64,000 nt of DNA from Patiria miniata (Eukaryota > Echinodermata > Asteroidea > Valvatida > Asterinidae). Positions 1 to 13,141 of this stretch are shown piece after piece. Below the pieces are notes generated by a model. The model saw only the letters and a program-made list of their open reading frames with translations. It searched no databases and was not told the DNA's origin. The stretch spans positions 28,645,162-28,709,161 of the forward strand of contig NW_024037072.1 of assembly GCF_015706575.1 (NCBI RefSeq), in the 5' to 3' direction. Both the position numbers and the translations under genes were made by a program. Each line of letters begins with the position of its first letter. Positions within the stretch are counted from its first letter, which is position 1.

Positions 1-1
1 G

Positions 2-145
2 CAAAACAAGACTAAAATGAAGCAAAAGCTTGAAGAGTTGCTCGGAACTCTTGCGGAAAAAACTGTTGACGATAACATAAGCAATAAAGTGATGAACGAG
101 GTCAGTACACGGACGAATTTTCTACGTAGAGCTGTTGTAGTGTAA
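2..145 (+). CDS. Possible 3' end of an unrecognised gene
   Basis: An open frame enters from the left edge and runs 47 codons to a TAA at 143-145. The translation is Lys/Glu/Leu-rich and could form a helix (KMKQKLEELLGTLAEK near its start), ending in an Arg-Arg-Ala-Val-Val-Val tail. It reads more like protein than the surrounding AT-rich DNA, but it is short, has no upstream context, and I do not recognise it. A possible splice donor (GAG followed by GTCAGT) near 110 would end the exon earlier. It could be chance. Confidence 0.28.
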   Translation, partial: QNKTKMKQKLEELLGTLAEKTVDDNISNKVMNEVSTRTNFLRRAVVV

Positions 146-3100
146 CATACAAACAAAAGACACTACATGTATATGTTGCATTTTTTGAGCAGCTTGAGAT
201 CTGACCTGATTAATTTTAGCCTGATTAATTAATCCGCAGTAATTTGCACGTGCATGACTGGAAACGTCCCATTTACAATTGCCACCTAGTCGAATTTATC
301 ATTTTCTTTCGAAGCCTTCTTTGTTCTTATCGCGACTCCCATTTAGTTAGAGTTGAACTATCCAATACAGGACATAAATCATGAATGAACTCCACAAGCG
401 AATGAACTCCACAAGAAAACAGAATGACACAAGATGAACAGTATGTTTTAAAAAAAAAAGTGCTTGAGCTGGGATCCGGAGGTCATCCCTCTCCGAACAC
501 CCAAGGGCTCAATGTTCGATGTGCTAATGGTCATGATTTCCCGGTAGTAATTTTCGGTTCCGTAAGAACGCATCTGTTTTACCATTCAAGCATCGTCGAA
601 TATGATCGTTTAACGAATTCATACTGACGGCAACGCCGTACAAAATGACACTTACATCACGTGAATAGTTAGGCTGAACAGCGACCGATCAACATCAACT
701 AGCCAGAAATTGATACTTATTATGGGCAAGCTGAAGAAAAAGCTGTAAATATTAATCGTAAACATCAAAGCATTCTGTCTGTGCTATGACGTAACAGCTC
801 TTTGTATTCTCCTGCTTTGTTTCAATTCCAATCTCATATGAATACATTAAATTACGAAACATAATTATGTCTTCAATTCAACTCACTGCTCTGATGAATT
901 TATTCTAATTAGGATAGCGTCAAGGCGTATTGGTTTGGCAAACTCTGGGCGAATTTTCTCTTTACCGACCATCCTCTGTTAGGGCGTCCCTATATATTTC
1001 TGCCATTCTCATATGTTTTGCCTCTGAGTTCTGAAGTAGGGTCGGTCAGTCGGTCAAAACACAAATATGACCCCAAAAAAATACAGTTGCACCCGTATAG
1101 ATGGCTTAATTAATTGATGCCAAGAGCGTATCGACTAGTATTGTTTTGTTTAGTTAATAGGGTTCCAAACAGAGTCGGCGGTAATAAGAAAAATAAACTT
1201 GGGGGGGGGGGGCGCAAGTCAAAAATATGGTAGGTCAGAAATGAGAACCAACTAAATCAAAAGGGATGCCCTTATCATGATGTCACACCATGCTTTGAAA
1301 AAAAAAAATATTATTTAATTAATCGGTGCGCCATTTTAGAAATTTAGTTTAAATGTTTTAGCAACGACACAGCATATTAACATGTACGAAGATCATTCGT
1401 TCTAGCATGGTTCGTCTTAGTTATGCTACAAACAATCGAGTGTTAAGGACTTGCTATACCTTACAGAGCTAATTTCACAATTAAAATGGAAGATTAATTA
1501 CAAAGTATTATTGATGCATACAATCTTGCAGGGCAGCCGATACTTTGATTGCAGAACTGTCTTACAAATCTGTAACTTACTTTTGCTTTTGGATTTAGTC
1601 GGAATCGTCATTAACTTTTAACTTACTTACAACCTGGGAACCCGAGAGAGGACTGTTCCTTACCTCTTGTTTGTAAGGACACTCTAGACGATTTCTAGTC
1701 ACACTTGTGTGTACATGCTATAAGAGTATCCCAGTGACGTGGTTACGTGGTATCATGAATTGCGACCATGATTTGCAGCGTGACACGCTGACGTTCATAT
1801 CACATCACTTCAATGGTCAACTCTGCGGCATATTCAGCGGAGTGGGGACATTTTGCAAACGATATGATATCGATAGCATTTCAAAAATGGAAATTAGAGT
1901 AATCCTCCTGCATTTAACATGTTGTAAGAACGAAAAATAATTGAGGCTACCTTTCAACAACCAAAAAAAACCCATAATATTTCCCTTCCCGACCCGAGGC
2001 TTGGAAAGTCAGTTAGCTCAATCAGGACCCATTAAACAAAACGAATTCGGTATATAGGCCTACTCATTAGTAATCAACATAGCACACAAGATTCTTGAAG
2101 ATATAATCACAGAGTATGTCCACATTTTGTTTTGTTTAAAGATCCAACCAAGTTGCCCAGGCCTCAGTGAAACCACCGTGCTGGTCATGCGTCTATGTTT
2201 CGCGAGTTGTTACTGCTGAGCTAAACGAATTATGAGTTTATAAACGACACGCAAAACTATATTTCCGAAGAATGTGGGATTTTGAGTTTGATATATATTT
2301 TTGTGACTTTTGTTAAATATGAAGGGGATGTCATTGTCATGTTAGTTTCCTCTTGTGGAGAAATTAAGTCTATTAATTAATAAAAGCGTGCAATTTATGA
2401 ATATGTGCAATCGCTTTAACTTTAACATTCTGCGAGTATTTCAACCAACACAAAATGACTTTTGGCGCAATTTAGATACAGTTACTACTACGCCACGGTT
2501 TTTTCTGTACATATATCGCTTCTGCATCATGCATTTATGAGTACTAAATATTCTTTCAAAGTTTAAGATTAACAATGTGCAATTTATACATTTATTGTAT
2601 GAATTATTTATCGTAGAAAATGTTTAAGATTATTTTTTTGTGATATTTATGTCATAGGCAAGTGCCTTGTGGGAAGAATAAAAAGTGAAGTTGAAATTTT
2701 TTCGCCTGTACAAAATGTAAAACGAATATTTATATTTGAATGTGTACAGCACAATACTTTAAGTGACATAGAACACTACTCGTGTCTTTCTGACGATAAT
2801 GAGATGAAATCTGTCTTTTCATTTTCTTTCCATATGAAGATATTTATAACAATATAAAGGACATCCGGTCTACTTTGATTCCTGTTGACGTAAGCATGAC
2901 GACAGTTTAACATCTTTGTTCAGACGGTTGGAAGTAATCGAACAATTAGTTCCATGCAAAAGAAAGGTAACATTGTAAAAATGTTGTTTGGATAAGAAGT
3001 TTTACTTATCATACCGGAAACAAAAAACTCTTCAGCTGTAGTAGCATGCTTCGTTTTTCTTTCTTCCATTTACTAAAATTCCATATAATCTTGTATATAA

Positions 3101-6100
3101 ATTGAAGATACAATTCACGTGCACATATATTGACATGGCGTAAGCAGGATTTGGAAGTTGAGCTTTTTTTTAGAAAACTCTTTTGGAAATCTAATGTTAT
3201 CACTTTTTACAAATAGTTATGTTTCACACAAATTTAAAATTCTCAACTCTAAGCAAACTACCCTAAGGTAAACAAGTGCGATACTTTTTTTTTTGTATTG
3301 TGAAGCTACACATTATTGTGTTATTATTATTATTATTGTTATTATTATTTTTTTAACATCATGAACTGGCAATTTTTCATTGAGTTTTCCCCCAAATACT
3401 CTGGAGGTTTCTACTGTGACCAAGTTTGACTGCAGAAGAGTTGTGCATTCTAAATCAATTGTAAACAGTTTGCAAGTTCGATGGATGTTTCACAACAAAA
3501 ATTAATTAGTGTCGCGCACTATGATCAGTATGCACATAACATGCATGAAAACGAGTTCGTTACAACACACTGACACAAATTTAAGATCGCTTAAGATCAT
3601 TTTGGTACTTTATTTTATGTATAATTATGTCTTTGTACTGAAATTAACAAATATAGGGTTTGATTATCTCTGAGTGCTTATTTTCTTAGTTTGATTGTGT
3701 TTGACAAACCTTGGGGTATGTTTACTTCGTATCCTTCGTAAGTACTTTGTATCCTTGCGTTTGTGAACAGATTGCATTCTTTCCAAATTGTAAATTTACG
3801 CTGGAAATCGCGTCTTTGGTTTGAAAGACTATTGAAAATTGATTATCAAGACCGGTCATGCACCACGAAGACTGGCACATGGTTGGGAGGCAGATTTGTT
3901 ACAGTGTCCGATAATTCGACTACGCTGATTTTTATATCATTGCTTAGCTATGACTCGAGTATCTTCTTGATTGACGAATTCCAAACGGTGTGCAGACATG
4001 AACACAATTACTTGTCGGATTAGTTCAACCAGATCTTTCTTGCCTTATAAATTGTATACCTAAACAGGTTCAAACTAGTATTCTTCGGAATAGTCAGTAT
4101 TCCGAAAGACGGTATATAGTGTATAAATCTATGATGCTGATTATTCTATTTTATATCTTTAGAAATAACAATGGATTACATAATTATACGACTGCAGAAC
4201 GAAATGTTTCAAAACAGACAACATATACGAAAAATATGAATCAGTGACAGATGTTGGCACCATACCAAGATGAAGTCTTTTGGAAAGAATGCAATTTTCA
4301 ATCTTTATTCCATTATTGTCAACTCAACCTGACGTCACTGTGACGTGCACGTATTAGATAATGACAATAAAGGACTGTTTATGGACAGATTTTATCAAGA
4401 ATATGAGGACTTAGTGCAACTTTTTTTTATCGTGTTTATGAATTCATTCAAGGTATGTTGCTTACTGTACCACTGGACCCAGTGCCACACACAGCCCCTA
4501 TCACGACCATACAGGTGTCTTGAACAAAAGGTGTATGGCCGAATAAAAAAGAAAGTTGATTCTTCTACAAAATGGGGACCAATCAATTTCATCGCTTTCT
4601 TATTCCCAAAAGGTCAAACTAGGTACCAGACGATTTAGAATGAAAACAGAAAAACACTCACATATGCTGGATTGAAATACTGTGCAAGAGGATTTCTCCA
4701 ACGAATACTCAAGTGAAAAATCTATCGATGTAAATGCGATTGAATTCGTAACAGTGGGATATGATTATCTGGTACTAATGGACTTACTTTATATTCTTTC
4801 GTCGCCAGCAGCGAAATTGTAGACTAGTCACATATCAAAAAAAAATAAATTATCTCTGAATTTTATATATAACCAACTTAAGAAGGCGTAGGAAGGGAGA
4901 AAAGGGCTAGGGAGGGGGTAGGGGGAAATAGGGCTACGGATATAAATGCTTGGATTCAAAGTAAACAAATTACTAAAAGTTTGTATAAAATCAAACAAAC
5001 AAGTTGAATATAAATATTCATTTCCAATAAATCCTCATTATATAATTGCACATACAGACAATAAAAACACACGATGAGGTAAAAGGATGATGGAAGGGAG
5101 GTTGCAAAGGGGTTGCAAAGAGAACGTGGTTAGGTGAACAATAGGGGGTGGGGGAGGTACGGGGGTCTAAGGCAAAATAAATTGGAACACTAAAATATTG
5201 CGCAAAAATTTAGCAAAATACAAATAAATACATTTAAATATAGAATTTCGACTAGAAACTAAGACCTATATACAAACGTTTTTACTGTTTGCAAAACAAG
5301 AGGGAATTGGGGCCTAATAAGAAAAAAAAATCATCTATCGAACAACTGGAAATGTATAGTTCATATCTATAAAAGTACCCATGCACCTTCCCCATTTGAC
5401 TAGCCAGAATTTACAAAATTATCTTTGTCGCGTTGGGCGGTGCTTTCGTGGAATTAACAATTTTAGAAGGCATGCACATACACGTTTATGAAGTCTGGAG
5501 ATTCTCTTGCTGCAAACTGAAGATGTTAAATAATTGCCTCACCATTTGTCTAGGGAGCAACCCTTACGGCAAAAGTACTTTTGCCTCCCGATCTAACCGA
5601 TAACTATGAATAAATGTAATACAATGACAGAGTTACGAAAGATGTGATCTGAAGACCAACATATGCGAATAACAAGCAACTGAATACATTGACGTTACAG
5701 ATTCGCAGAAGTTGAACTAAGTTGTGACTCTTCGACAGTGAAATCCTTATGTCACAGTCGAAGTGAAAAAAAATGGCGTTGAAAAGGAACTGGCCACACT
5801 GCATTTATGCCTCTAGACTTAATTACCATTCGCGATTTGAATTCATTCCCCTGCAGGTGTATTGGACCACAGGTGCGCCTTATCTCAAAAGTGTAGGAAT
5901 GTCTTCTGATGCAAGTTAAAAAATATCACCCGGTACAAATCGGCTACACGAGCATGCCGCTTTATTATTAAACATTGACGAGATAGCAGGCTAGAAAATG
6001 AGGAGAATAACCTTTCGATGGATTTCGGTGTTAGGAAGAACCTCTACAATAGTTGATGCTGCCGTATACTTGCACCATGCTGTTTGTAGTTGCACCATGA

Positions 6101-6361
6101 AAACACTTTAGGGTGAAAGAACATTCTTATTGTCACGCTTTTATAAGTTCAAGGCAACTTCGTGTGGTACAATAAACGAGCCGTTTGGACAAAGGCGTGA
6201 ATGTTGTTTCCACCTTTCTTTGTAACCTGTGCACTAACAAGTATAAGTGCAATATCTCATTAAGTCGTTCTGTAGAATGCAAGAAGGTATATAAGTACAG
6301 AACCGTCGCTAGGAATAGCACACGTACTTAGACATCATGTCAACATTGGATCACTGATGAT
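146..6361. other. No recognisable gene; AT-rich intergenic DNA
   Basis: Only short open frames of random character occur here; none shows a family motif or a convincing splice structure. Visible low-complexity features are a G run near 1201, a TTA-type microsatellite near 3310-3350 and purine-rich stretches with GGGAGGG-like words at about 4885-5170. No tRNA, rRNA or terminal-repeat element was found by eye. Confidence 0.6.
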
Positions 6362-6370
6362 GCTAGGGCC

Positions 6371-6907
6371 TTCGCTCGTACCCCCCGCCCTGCAAACAGG
6401 ACGCTATGAGATACTGATGAATTCAAGCTCTGATTGGTTGGATTTTATGTGACCTGTGACTTGCGCGTCATCACGGTCATTACTCTGCAAGGCTTGAAAC
6501 GACCGTTAAGACTGATTCATTAATCTTTTATTCCAGTTTAGAGATGTGTTTTTTTTTTCGTTGAAAAGCGTAATAATGTAGGAAATTCTGTAAAACTTAT
6601 CTGTGTTGTAAATTTACAATTCCCGTCTCTTGCTCAGGCTCCGTTTCGAATCACGAACGGCCGGATTGCATTATGCGACGCTCAAAATTGTGTCCACATG
6701 GTCCGCAATGAAACAGAAATCACATCCGGTATGGAAGGTGTGCATTTCTAGAGCAAGTTTTCGGAAAGCATTTGCGCACATTGTCTATCTGCGGTCTTGA
6801 ACAGCTGCAGCCAGATGATTTATACATAGGTCATAGACCACTTCTTTCACAAGATTCTGTGAAGCTCATCAGAGCGTCCTGTTTGCAGGGCGGGGGGTAC
6901 GAGCGAA
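6371..6907. mobile_element. MITE with 9-bp target duplication (copy 1 of family M9)
   Basis: A 537-bp non-coding element. Its ends are inverted repeats beginning TTCGCTCGTACC, followed by a GC-rich CCCGCCCTGCAAACAGG block. It is flanked on both sides by the identical 9-mer GCTAGGGCC (6362-6370 and 6908-6916), a clear target-site duplication. A 9-bp duplication fits Mutator-like or Merlin-type transposases, but no transposase is present, so the superfamily is inference. A second, longer copy in opposite internal orientation lies at 31326-32385. Confidence 0.82.
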
Positions 6908-7227
6908 GCTAGGGCCTGGACACCGTCTGACAATAGGTGGCATATAATATTTACAAATAACAACATTTCAATGGCCAGGATAGCGTGGCCCCGGACAGTT
7001 TCTCCTAAGAAGAAGAAGTTGAAGTAGTGTCCCCCTCCAGGATCTTCCCGTCCCATGGCTGAGGGCAGCAGGTCCACTTTTTTTTCTCGTGACTGGTTGA
7101 CATTTGAGTTTTTACTCCAATGTTATTTACACGCGTACTCAACTGTTTATTACTCATGAATAGGTCAATTAACTTTATGGTGAAAATGACCCTCCCCTTC
7201 CACCAGGCTGGCCACGGCCCAGTATCG

Positions 7228-7268
7228 GTTGAGGCAGGGGACAGGATTATCCTGTACCCTGCCTCAAC
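7228..7268. repeat. Near-perfect 20-bp-arm hairpin
   Basis: Arms GTTGAGGCAGG and CCTGCCTCAAC enclose GGACAGGATTATCCTGTAC-like sequence that also pairs, so almost the whole 41 bp is self-complementary. No promoter or terminator role can be assigned. It may be the centre of a small fold-back element. Confidence 0.7.
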
Positions 7269-8175
7269 GGAGAATTTCACCCCCAGGATATTGGGGAACA
7301 AAGCCACATAGTCAATGGAAATAAAGCAAAAATTAACGAGCTCATGATTCAACCTTGAATAACATTAAAGTTGGATAAAGTTGCATCATGCGGCATCTGG
7401 GATGGGTTTGGAGTTATAGGGGCGTAAGTTCAGGGCGCTATGTAAGATTAACGTTCCAACCCGTTTATATACTCGTCAGTAGTCTTGCTGATCGCATATG
7501 TCGAGGAGGGGAGGATTTTGGAATGGGTTGTGCATGATGCTTTCTTGACATTTTTCTGCTCAGTGTTAGTTGGAGTGCTAAGGGACAGAGGACAGCCGGC
7601 CGAGACACGAGTCTTTGGGCGCAGATAGCATGGAGCCAACTTGGAGCCGCTAAGGCGTCGGGTGGGATGTGTGGAAAGATCCTCCATCCATATGATCAGA
7701 GACACCCCAGACCGTCTTTTCATTCGGTTAATTCTCCGCGTTCTTGACTGCAGAAGACATCAACATGCATAGCGCCACCTAATGTCCGACTGTATGCAGA
7801 CCGCTTAAACAACGCCGACTCCGTCCCCCGTGTCAGACTGAGTTCACGGTGCAATCCCTAGTACCCACTTAGATGTTCAAACCCGGCTATTCGGTAGAAT
7901 TCAGGATGAAAAAAAAGGCTGGTTGGGTTAAAAGGCCTTATTTTTTAGTGAATGAGGGCGCTAGCTGCTGACGTCGTTTATTGGAGAAAGATATAGGCCT
8001 CATAGCAACTTTATTCACTTCAATCTAAAACTTGAAGATTGCAACTATGAATTTTTAAATTACAGCAACATGTACACTTAAGTCAATAACCTGTGATTCA
8101 TGTATGTTTGTACCCCCAAAATGACGTCTTTACAGCGCTCGCCTACATTCCTTTATAAATATGGCCTATTCCCAC

Positions 8176-8475
8176 CAAGGGATCCAGAACACAATTCTTT
8201 GGGAGGTGGGCCAAAAAAAATTGGTCCCCCAAAAAGTGGGTCCCAAAAATTACGGCGTGGGGTTCGGGACCCATGGGGCCCCGAAACATTTTTGGATTCT
8301 AGATGCTCTGTGGTGCGATCTGAGGCAATTTCTGACCACTTTGATCATTTTTTTAAAGGAAAAGATGGTGGTGTACGCAGTGCCTGCCTTTATTGCGACG
8401 TCACTTTAAAAAAAATGGGTTCGTGGGGGGGGGGGCATGGCCCCCGTTGCCCCCCCCCCCCCCGATCTGCCCTTA
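8176..8475. mobile_element. hAT-type MITE (copy 1 of family M8)
   Basis: A 300-bp non-coding element with ends CAAGGGATCCAG and GATCTGCCCTTA. It is flanked by the 8-mer ATTCCCAC on both sides (8168-8175 and 8476-8483). An 8-bp duplication is the hAT signature. The interior has the family words GTCCCCCAAAAAGTGGGTCC, GATTCTAGATGCT and GCATGGCCCCC. Other copies lie at 43786 (truncated), 50655 (fragment) and 59377 (complete, inverted). Confidence 0.85.
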
Positions 8476-8539
8476 ATTCCCACTTTGATCTTTTGGCTTG
8501 TCCTATGGTTAGTACTCGACAACGATGGTCTGAGGTAAC

Positions 8540-8715
8540 GCCAGATCGAGTTGTAACGAGTCAGTCACTGAATTTTGGGACTCGAGTCGAGTCGAGTCAT
8601 TTTAAGGACTCGAGTCGAGTCATATTGGGTCAAGATCAAACTCGAGTCGAGTCGAGTCACAGTGTGTGGTCGTGTTGAGTCGAGTCAAATTTATGCTAGA
8701 GTCAATTCGAGTCAC
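8540..8715. repeat. Minisatellite of GAGTC units
   Basis: An irregular tandem array of the pentamer GAGTC and its expansion ACTCGAGTCGAGTC, seen as ACTCGAGTCGAGTCGAGTCA at 8579, again near 8608 and 8640, then decaying to single units by 8715. XhoI-like CTCGAG centres make each unit self-complementary. It lies just right of the hAT MITE. Confidence 0.75.
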
Positions 8716-10512
8716 TGATATTTGAACACCATCTAATTAATTACAGAATGGAAGAAGGAGCACAGTTAAACACCAGTTTATATTTTTAAGATCCAAATTT
8801 AAGTCTTAAAATGTGTTACATGCGTAGTACCCAAATAGACAGCTTATAATGGACGTTTCCACCGAAGATCTACGTTACAGAAGTGAAACTTCGGTTGTAC
8901 TATGCTGGGTTGTCTTCGGATCTGGAATAGTTTGTACGCTGATAACATCATCACAATTATATTGCAACATACGAAACTGTTTCTGATCACATGTATATAG
9001 AAATTATCTACTTATTATGCTAACTAAAACAATAATAAGTATTTTTTCCCAGATAATATCCGCCATTGAATTGTGGCTTCTGCTTCGTAAGTCAATATTG
9101 TAAAAATAAAATCATCTGAATATAGCCCATTTAAGCCTTGTCAATTTTGCGTTGCGTAATTACAACGTAAGCCATGCTATACCATTTATATTATTAGGGT
9201 TGAGATAAAAATAGTTTTGAAGATTACCTTTGAATGTAAAAGAAAACTAGATCTCAAATATTTTTTTTCTTCCTAAGATAGAATTGTTCTTATTTTTTTT
9301 AAATTTGTGAACCTGCATGTTAAGCTGTAGTGTTAACGGCGATCAAAATGTATTTACCACTTACAATAGGCCTCACGTATAGCTCTATTGTTTAGTTTTG
9401 CGTAAACAAAAAAACAATTGAGGTACGTTCACTTCCGGGGAGAAGAATAATAAATTATCTCTGCTATATCCCGCCCCTTTCGTAGCCGATCTCTATCCCC
9501 ATCATATTGACCTCTGTTTCCTTTTCACGATGATGCCAAGTTCATCTGATCAACTTACCGTGTTGCTCCTGTACACTGCATAGTTAATCCACACGGTGTG
9601 ATCGACCATGGATCGACCAACGGCAGAACACTGACAAAACGTCAACCTCTATAAATCATTAGGGAGGTTTCGCATGCGAACGGATACGGTTAGCGCGCCG
9701 GATACGTCACCAGTTTTGTGGTTTTGATGACGTCACAGTGTCTTGCTATCCGCTATCCGTATACAAGGCACGGATATCTCGCTCTCTACACGTAAGTATT
9801 AAACGCGTATTGAAATTTCACATTTCTAATAATTCCCTGTTAGTTTATTGCCATATGATGATTAGATTTTAAAACAGATTAATTGCTGAACATGTACATG
9901 TCATTTCTTTGTATTTCAAAACTTTGGAATACGACAAGATTAGCCACAAAATCAGGTACCAAAAGTGGGTGCAGAGTGGTTCTCCGCTGTCGGAAATAGA
10001 CTTCACTTAGCTACAAAAGTACAAACCTGACCCAAGTGTGCTAGCTGTCGTTTTAGCTGTATAGACCTGTGAATGTGGTTAGCCACGTTCTGTTCATAGG
10101 CTGGACTTTCAAAAACCTTCTAGTTCTGCAGTAGACGTACGTCTGTCGATTTTCCTTACAAATGACAGATCCTATGCCACTGCCACTAAGTTATAAGTAG
10201 AAGTTCTTGGATAAACTTAGCCTAGGCTAGGCCTACGGAATATGCTGAAAATAGAGTGCTCGTATAATTTTGAAATTGAAGTGGAGGGTCTGCAACCAGG
10301 ATTTCAAACACTTTGAATGTCCAGTTCATATAAACAAACCGTGACTAGTCATGTATGTATATAAATATAGCCCAGTTCACAGGTCTAGCATGTCGGCAAG
10401 TGGCAGACTAGAGCATGTGCGTTTTTTTAAACCAGCTTATACATGTATATGCTTTTCTGTCAGTTATCCGGTCAAAGTTTTTCATATAGTGTTGTTATAA
10501 TTATCTTTCAGG

Positions 10513-11916
10513 ATGGCTTCAACTTCAAGCGCAAAAAAATCCTCTACAAGGTTTTACCCTGCTTTGGACATACTCGTCTTAAAGCAAGTGCTAGCTGATT
10601 GGCCAATTGGTGACACCAAAAAATGGGAAACGTTGACCCAAAAACTGAATGAGGCTGTAAGACTGATGAGACCGGATGGCCAAGTCACCATGAGGGGTTG
10701 CAAAGACCGCTTCAGAAAGCTTCTGTCTGCCTTCAAAGCAGATGAACTGGCATCACTAAGAGCGTGAGTACCAGCTTTTAACTTTCTTATTCAGGTAGTT
10801 GAAGTTATTACCTTTTATCAAATGAATCTTCAGTAAAATGCAGCTATAAGAAACATCTTTTTCTATTGACTCCCAAGTTTATTCCTAGGCAACTGTCTGT
10901 TTTCTCCTGAAGAAAAAAAAACAGTGGCATAAAGTAAAAAAAAAAATGCGGTTGGCTGGGGGGGGGGGGGGGGGGAGGTAACCAGCAGTAGTGAATGGCT
11001 AAAAATCTGGATCCAGTGCTAATTTGTTATACATATCACAGCATCATACATTATACTGTAGAACTACTGCTGCCAAAATTTCCCAAATTTTGCTGGACAA
11101 TGAATCTCAATCTAATTTGACGATGAGTACCTTTATCCAAAATATGCACGATCTTGTTCACGGGGCACATTTTTTGTTCAGCCATGCCCAAAATGCAAAT
11201 AAAGGATTCTTTATATACATATCTCCCTCCTGGACATTTTAGCTCAGGAACTGATGAGGAGTATGGAGAACGAGAGCGGCTACTGGGCGAAATTGTGGAG
11301 CTGGAATCTGAGATGGATAAGATGAAAGAAGATGCAGCGAAGGTAGAGAAGAAAAAGCTGGAGCAGGGAGAGACTGTCCGGCAAAAAGCCCTTCAAAGTC
11401 TCACTGAGCAGGCTGAAGGATTGAATGGTAAGCACAGGACCAATTTCAGGAAATACATGTACTCCCTTTTGCTATGCCACCGCTGAATTGCCCCCCCCCC
11501 CCCAACTCTGCATGTATTTCTGTGTCATCTACATGTACCATCACTAGTGGATCCATCCCTTCCTTAGTGAAAAGGCACAAGACTCTCCCCTCCCCCAACC
11601 CCAATCCATCCCCTCCCAGTGATGACTACTTTTGCATCATATTCTGCATATTTTAAAAAGTGACTTCCACTCTCCTTCTTCAGATGAAGCCAGGATGCAG
11701 ACCCCCTCTCCACTCAAGAAACGCAAGAAAGTTGAAAGCTCCGACTACATCCAGTACTTAAAGGAGAAGACAGAGAAGGAATTTGCTTTCAAACAGCAGC
11801 AGCTTGAGCTAGACAAAGAACGTTTTGTACTGGAGAAGAAAGAGCGACAAGCCAAGTTGGCATATGATTCACAAGTGTTGCACCTTTTGCTGAAACTAAC
11901 AAAGAAGGAAGATTAA
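10513..11916 (+). CDS. Harbinger SANT/Myb-like DNA-binding accessory protein
   Basis: Three exons, 10513-10763, 11243-11427 and 11684-11916, join in frame to 222 codons plus stop. In this superfamily such a protein carries the transposase to the nucleus and binds the transposon ends. Residues 10-84 form a SANT/MADF-like helical domain (FYPALDILVLKQVLADWP, then CKDRFRKLLSAFK). The middle and C-terminus are highly charged and probably coiled coil (ERERLLGEIVELESEMDKMK; later QQQLELDKERFVLEKKERQ). KKRKK near residue 150 is a plausible nuclear localisation signal. The start follows an intron-like AG and has no better upstream Met. Splice sites are canonical (GC|GTGAGT, TTTTAG, G|GTAAGC, TTCTTCAG). 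It belongs to the transposon, not the host. Confidence 0.8.
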
Positions 11917-12638
11917 ATCAAATGACTTCCTTCTTTCTCTTGGTTGTTACCTCAACACGACAGTTCGTCCAGTTTTATCACATCACATTGAGAGTTGAGA
12001 CCTAAAAAATGTTGAAACAGTTTTGTTGTTGAAACAGTTTTGTTGTTGAAACAGTTTTGCAATCTAAATTGTAATCTAAAGGATGGTTCATAGTAAATGC
12101 TCAATGCATAGTAATGTTCAATGAAAGGGCAGTGGTTGACTTATGGAAATTGCTCTGACTTTAATTTTCTTTAGTGTGAAGTATAATTCAGAACAAATAA
12201 AAGTAAAATCCATTAAATAAATAATGGCTGTTACAATGTATTTCTGGCATTTAGCATTTTTATTGACGAGTCAATTGTATGAGTTTGCCAAGTGTTAACA
12301 TAATCGTACTGATCAGGTAACTTTTTGTTATTAAAGTGAGGGACAAGGGGAAATTTCAGACAAAATTGAGGATAAGTTCCACTTTGACAGTATCTGTGTT
12401 AATCACTAAAACAAAATGGGAGGGGGTAGCATTGGCAGTTAACAGTGGCACTTGCACCCATTTTATACTACTAAAAAAAAGGCCACATATCACCAAGGTC
12501 AATTCATGGGGAAAAAAATGTTGAGAACCTCGGGGGAGGGGAGATGGGGAGATGGGGAAACAGGGGGGGGGGGGGGACAACTTTAAGCACCTTTCTATTC
12601 TGAAGCAATTTGTCAGTGGTTTTAATAAACAGATCAAA

Positions 12639-13008
12639 GGCCAAAAAAAAAAATAGTCGTTCTCTGGTCACCGCGCGCATCGATTTTAATCATGCACGTC
12701 AACCTTTTTTTCTCTTAAAGTTGTCCGTGGTAGCTACAACAGCACCCTCTATTGCCGCACCTCCTCACATTTTTGTACTAGGGAATGGGGAAACTGCACC
12801 AAGGCAAATGATGGAGGGCACAAAGGCAAATTATGGAGGACACCTATGTATATGAGGACACAAAAGAGCAAAAAATAGTACCCACCTTGTCTATACAATC
12901 CAAGTTTGAAAAAATGAAAAAAAAAACCAACAAAACAACAAAAAACCGCGTCGCCGCATCAATTTCGGACATTTGGTCTGACCAGAGACCAACTATTTTT
13001 TTTAGGCC
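12639..13008. mobile_element. MITE related to the TAA family, nested inside the Harbinger element
   Basis: Ends are GGCC followed by an A run and TAGTCGTTCTCTGGTC, mirrored at the right by GACCAGAGACCAACTA, a T run and GGCC. The length, 370 bp, equals that of the copy at 26187-26556, and the CCGCGTCGCCGCA block is shared, but the sequence is clearly diverged. Flanking trinucleotides do not match, so the target duplication is lost or misplaced. Confidence 0.5.
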
Positions 13009-13141
13009 TTATAACTTAACCCTTTAAATCAGTTGATGAAATTATACATAAGTACAACCACAATTTTTTTACAATGAATTTGCTGAATTCACATTGAATT
13101 GTACATTGTATTGCAATACCCAGCCACTGTGAGGAGACGCT

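Noticed and set aside
424-627. Short open frames across 0.4-6.3 kb
   Set aside because: All are under 130 codons, without motifs, in AT-rich DNA. None links to another by plausible splice sites.
10513-11916. SANT/Myb-like gene as a host transcription factor
   Set aside because: It lies between Harbinger terminal repeats beside a transposase, and paired Myb-like proteins are standard in that superfamily.
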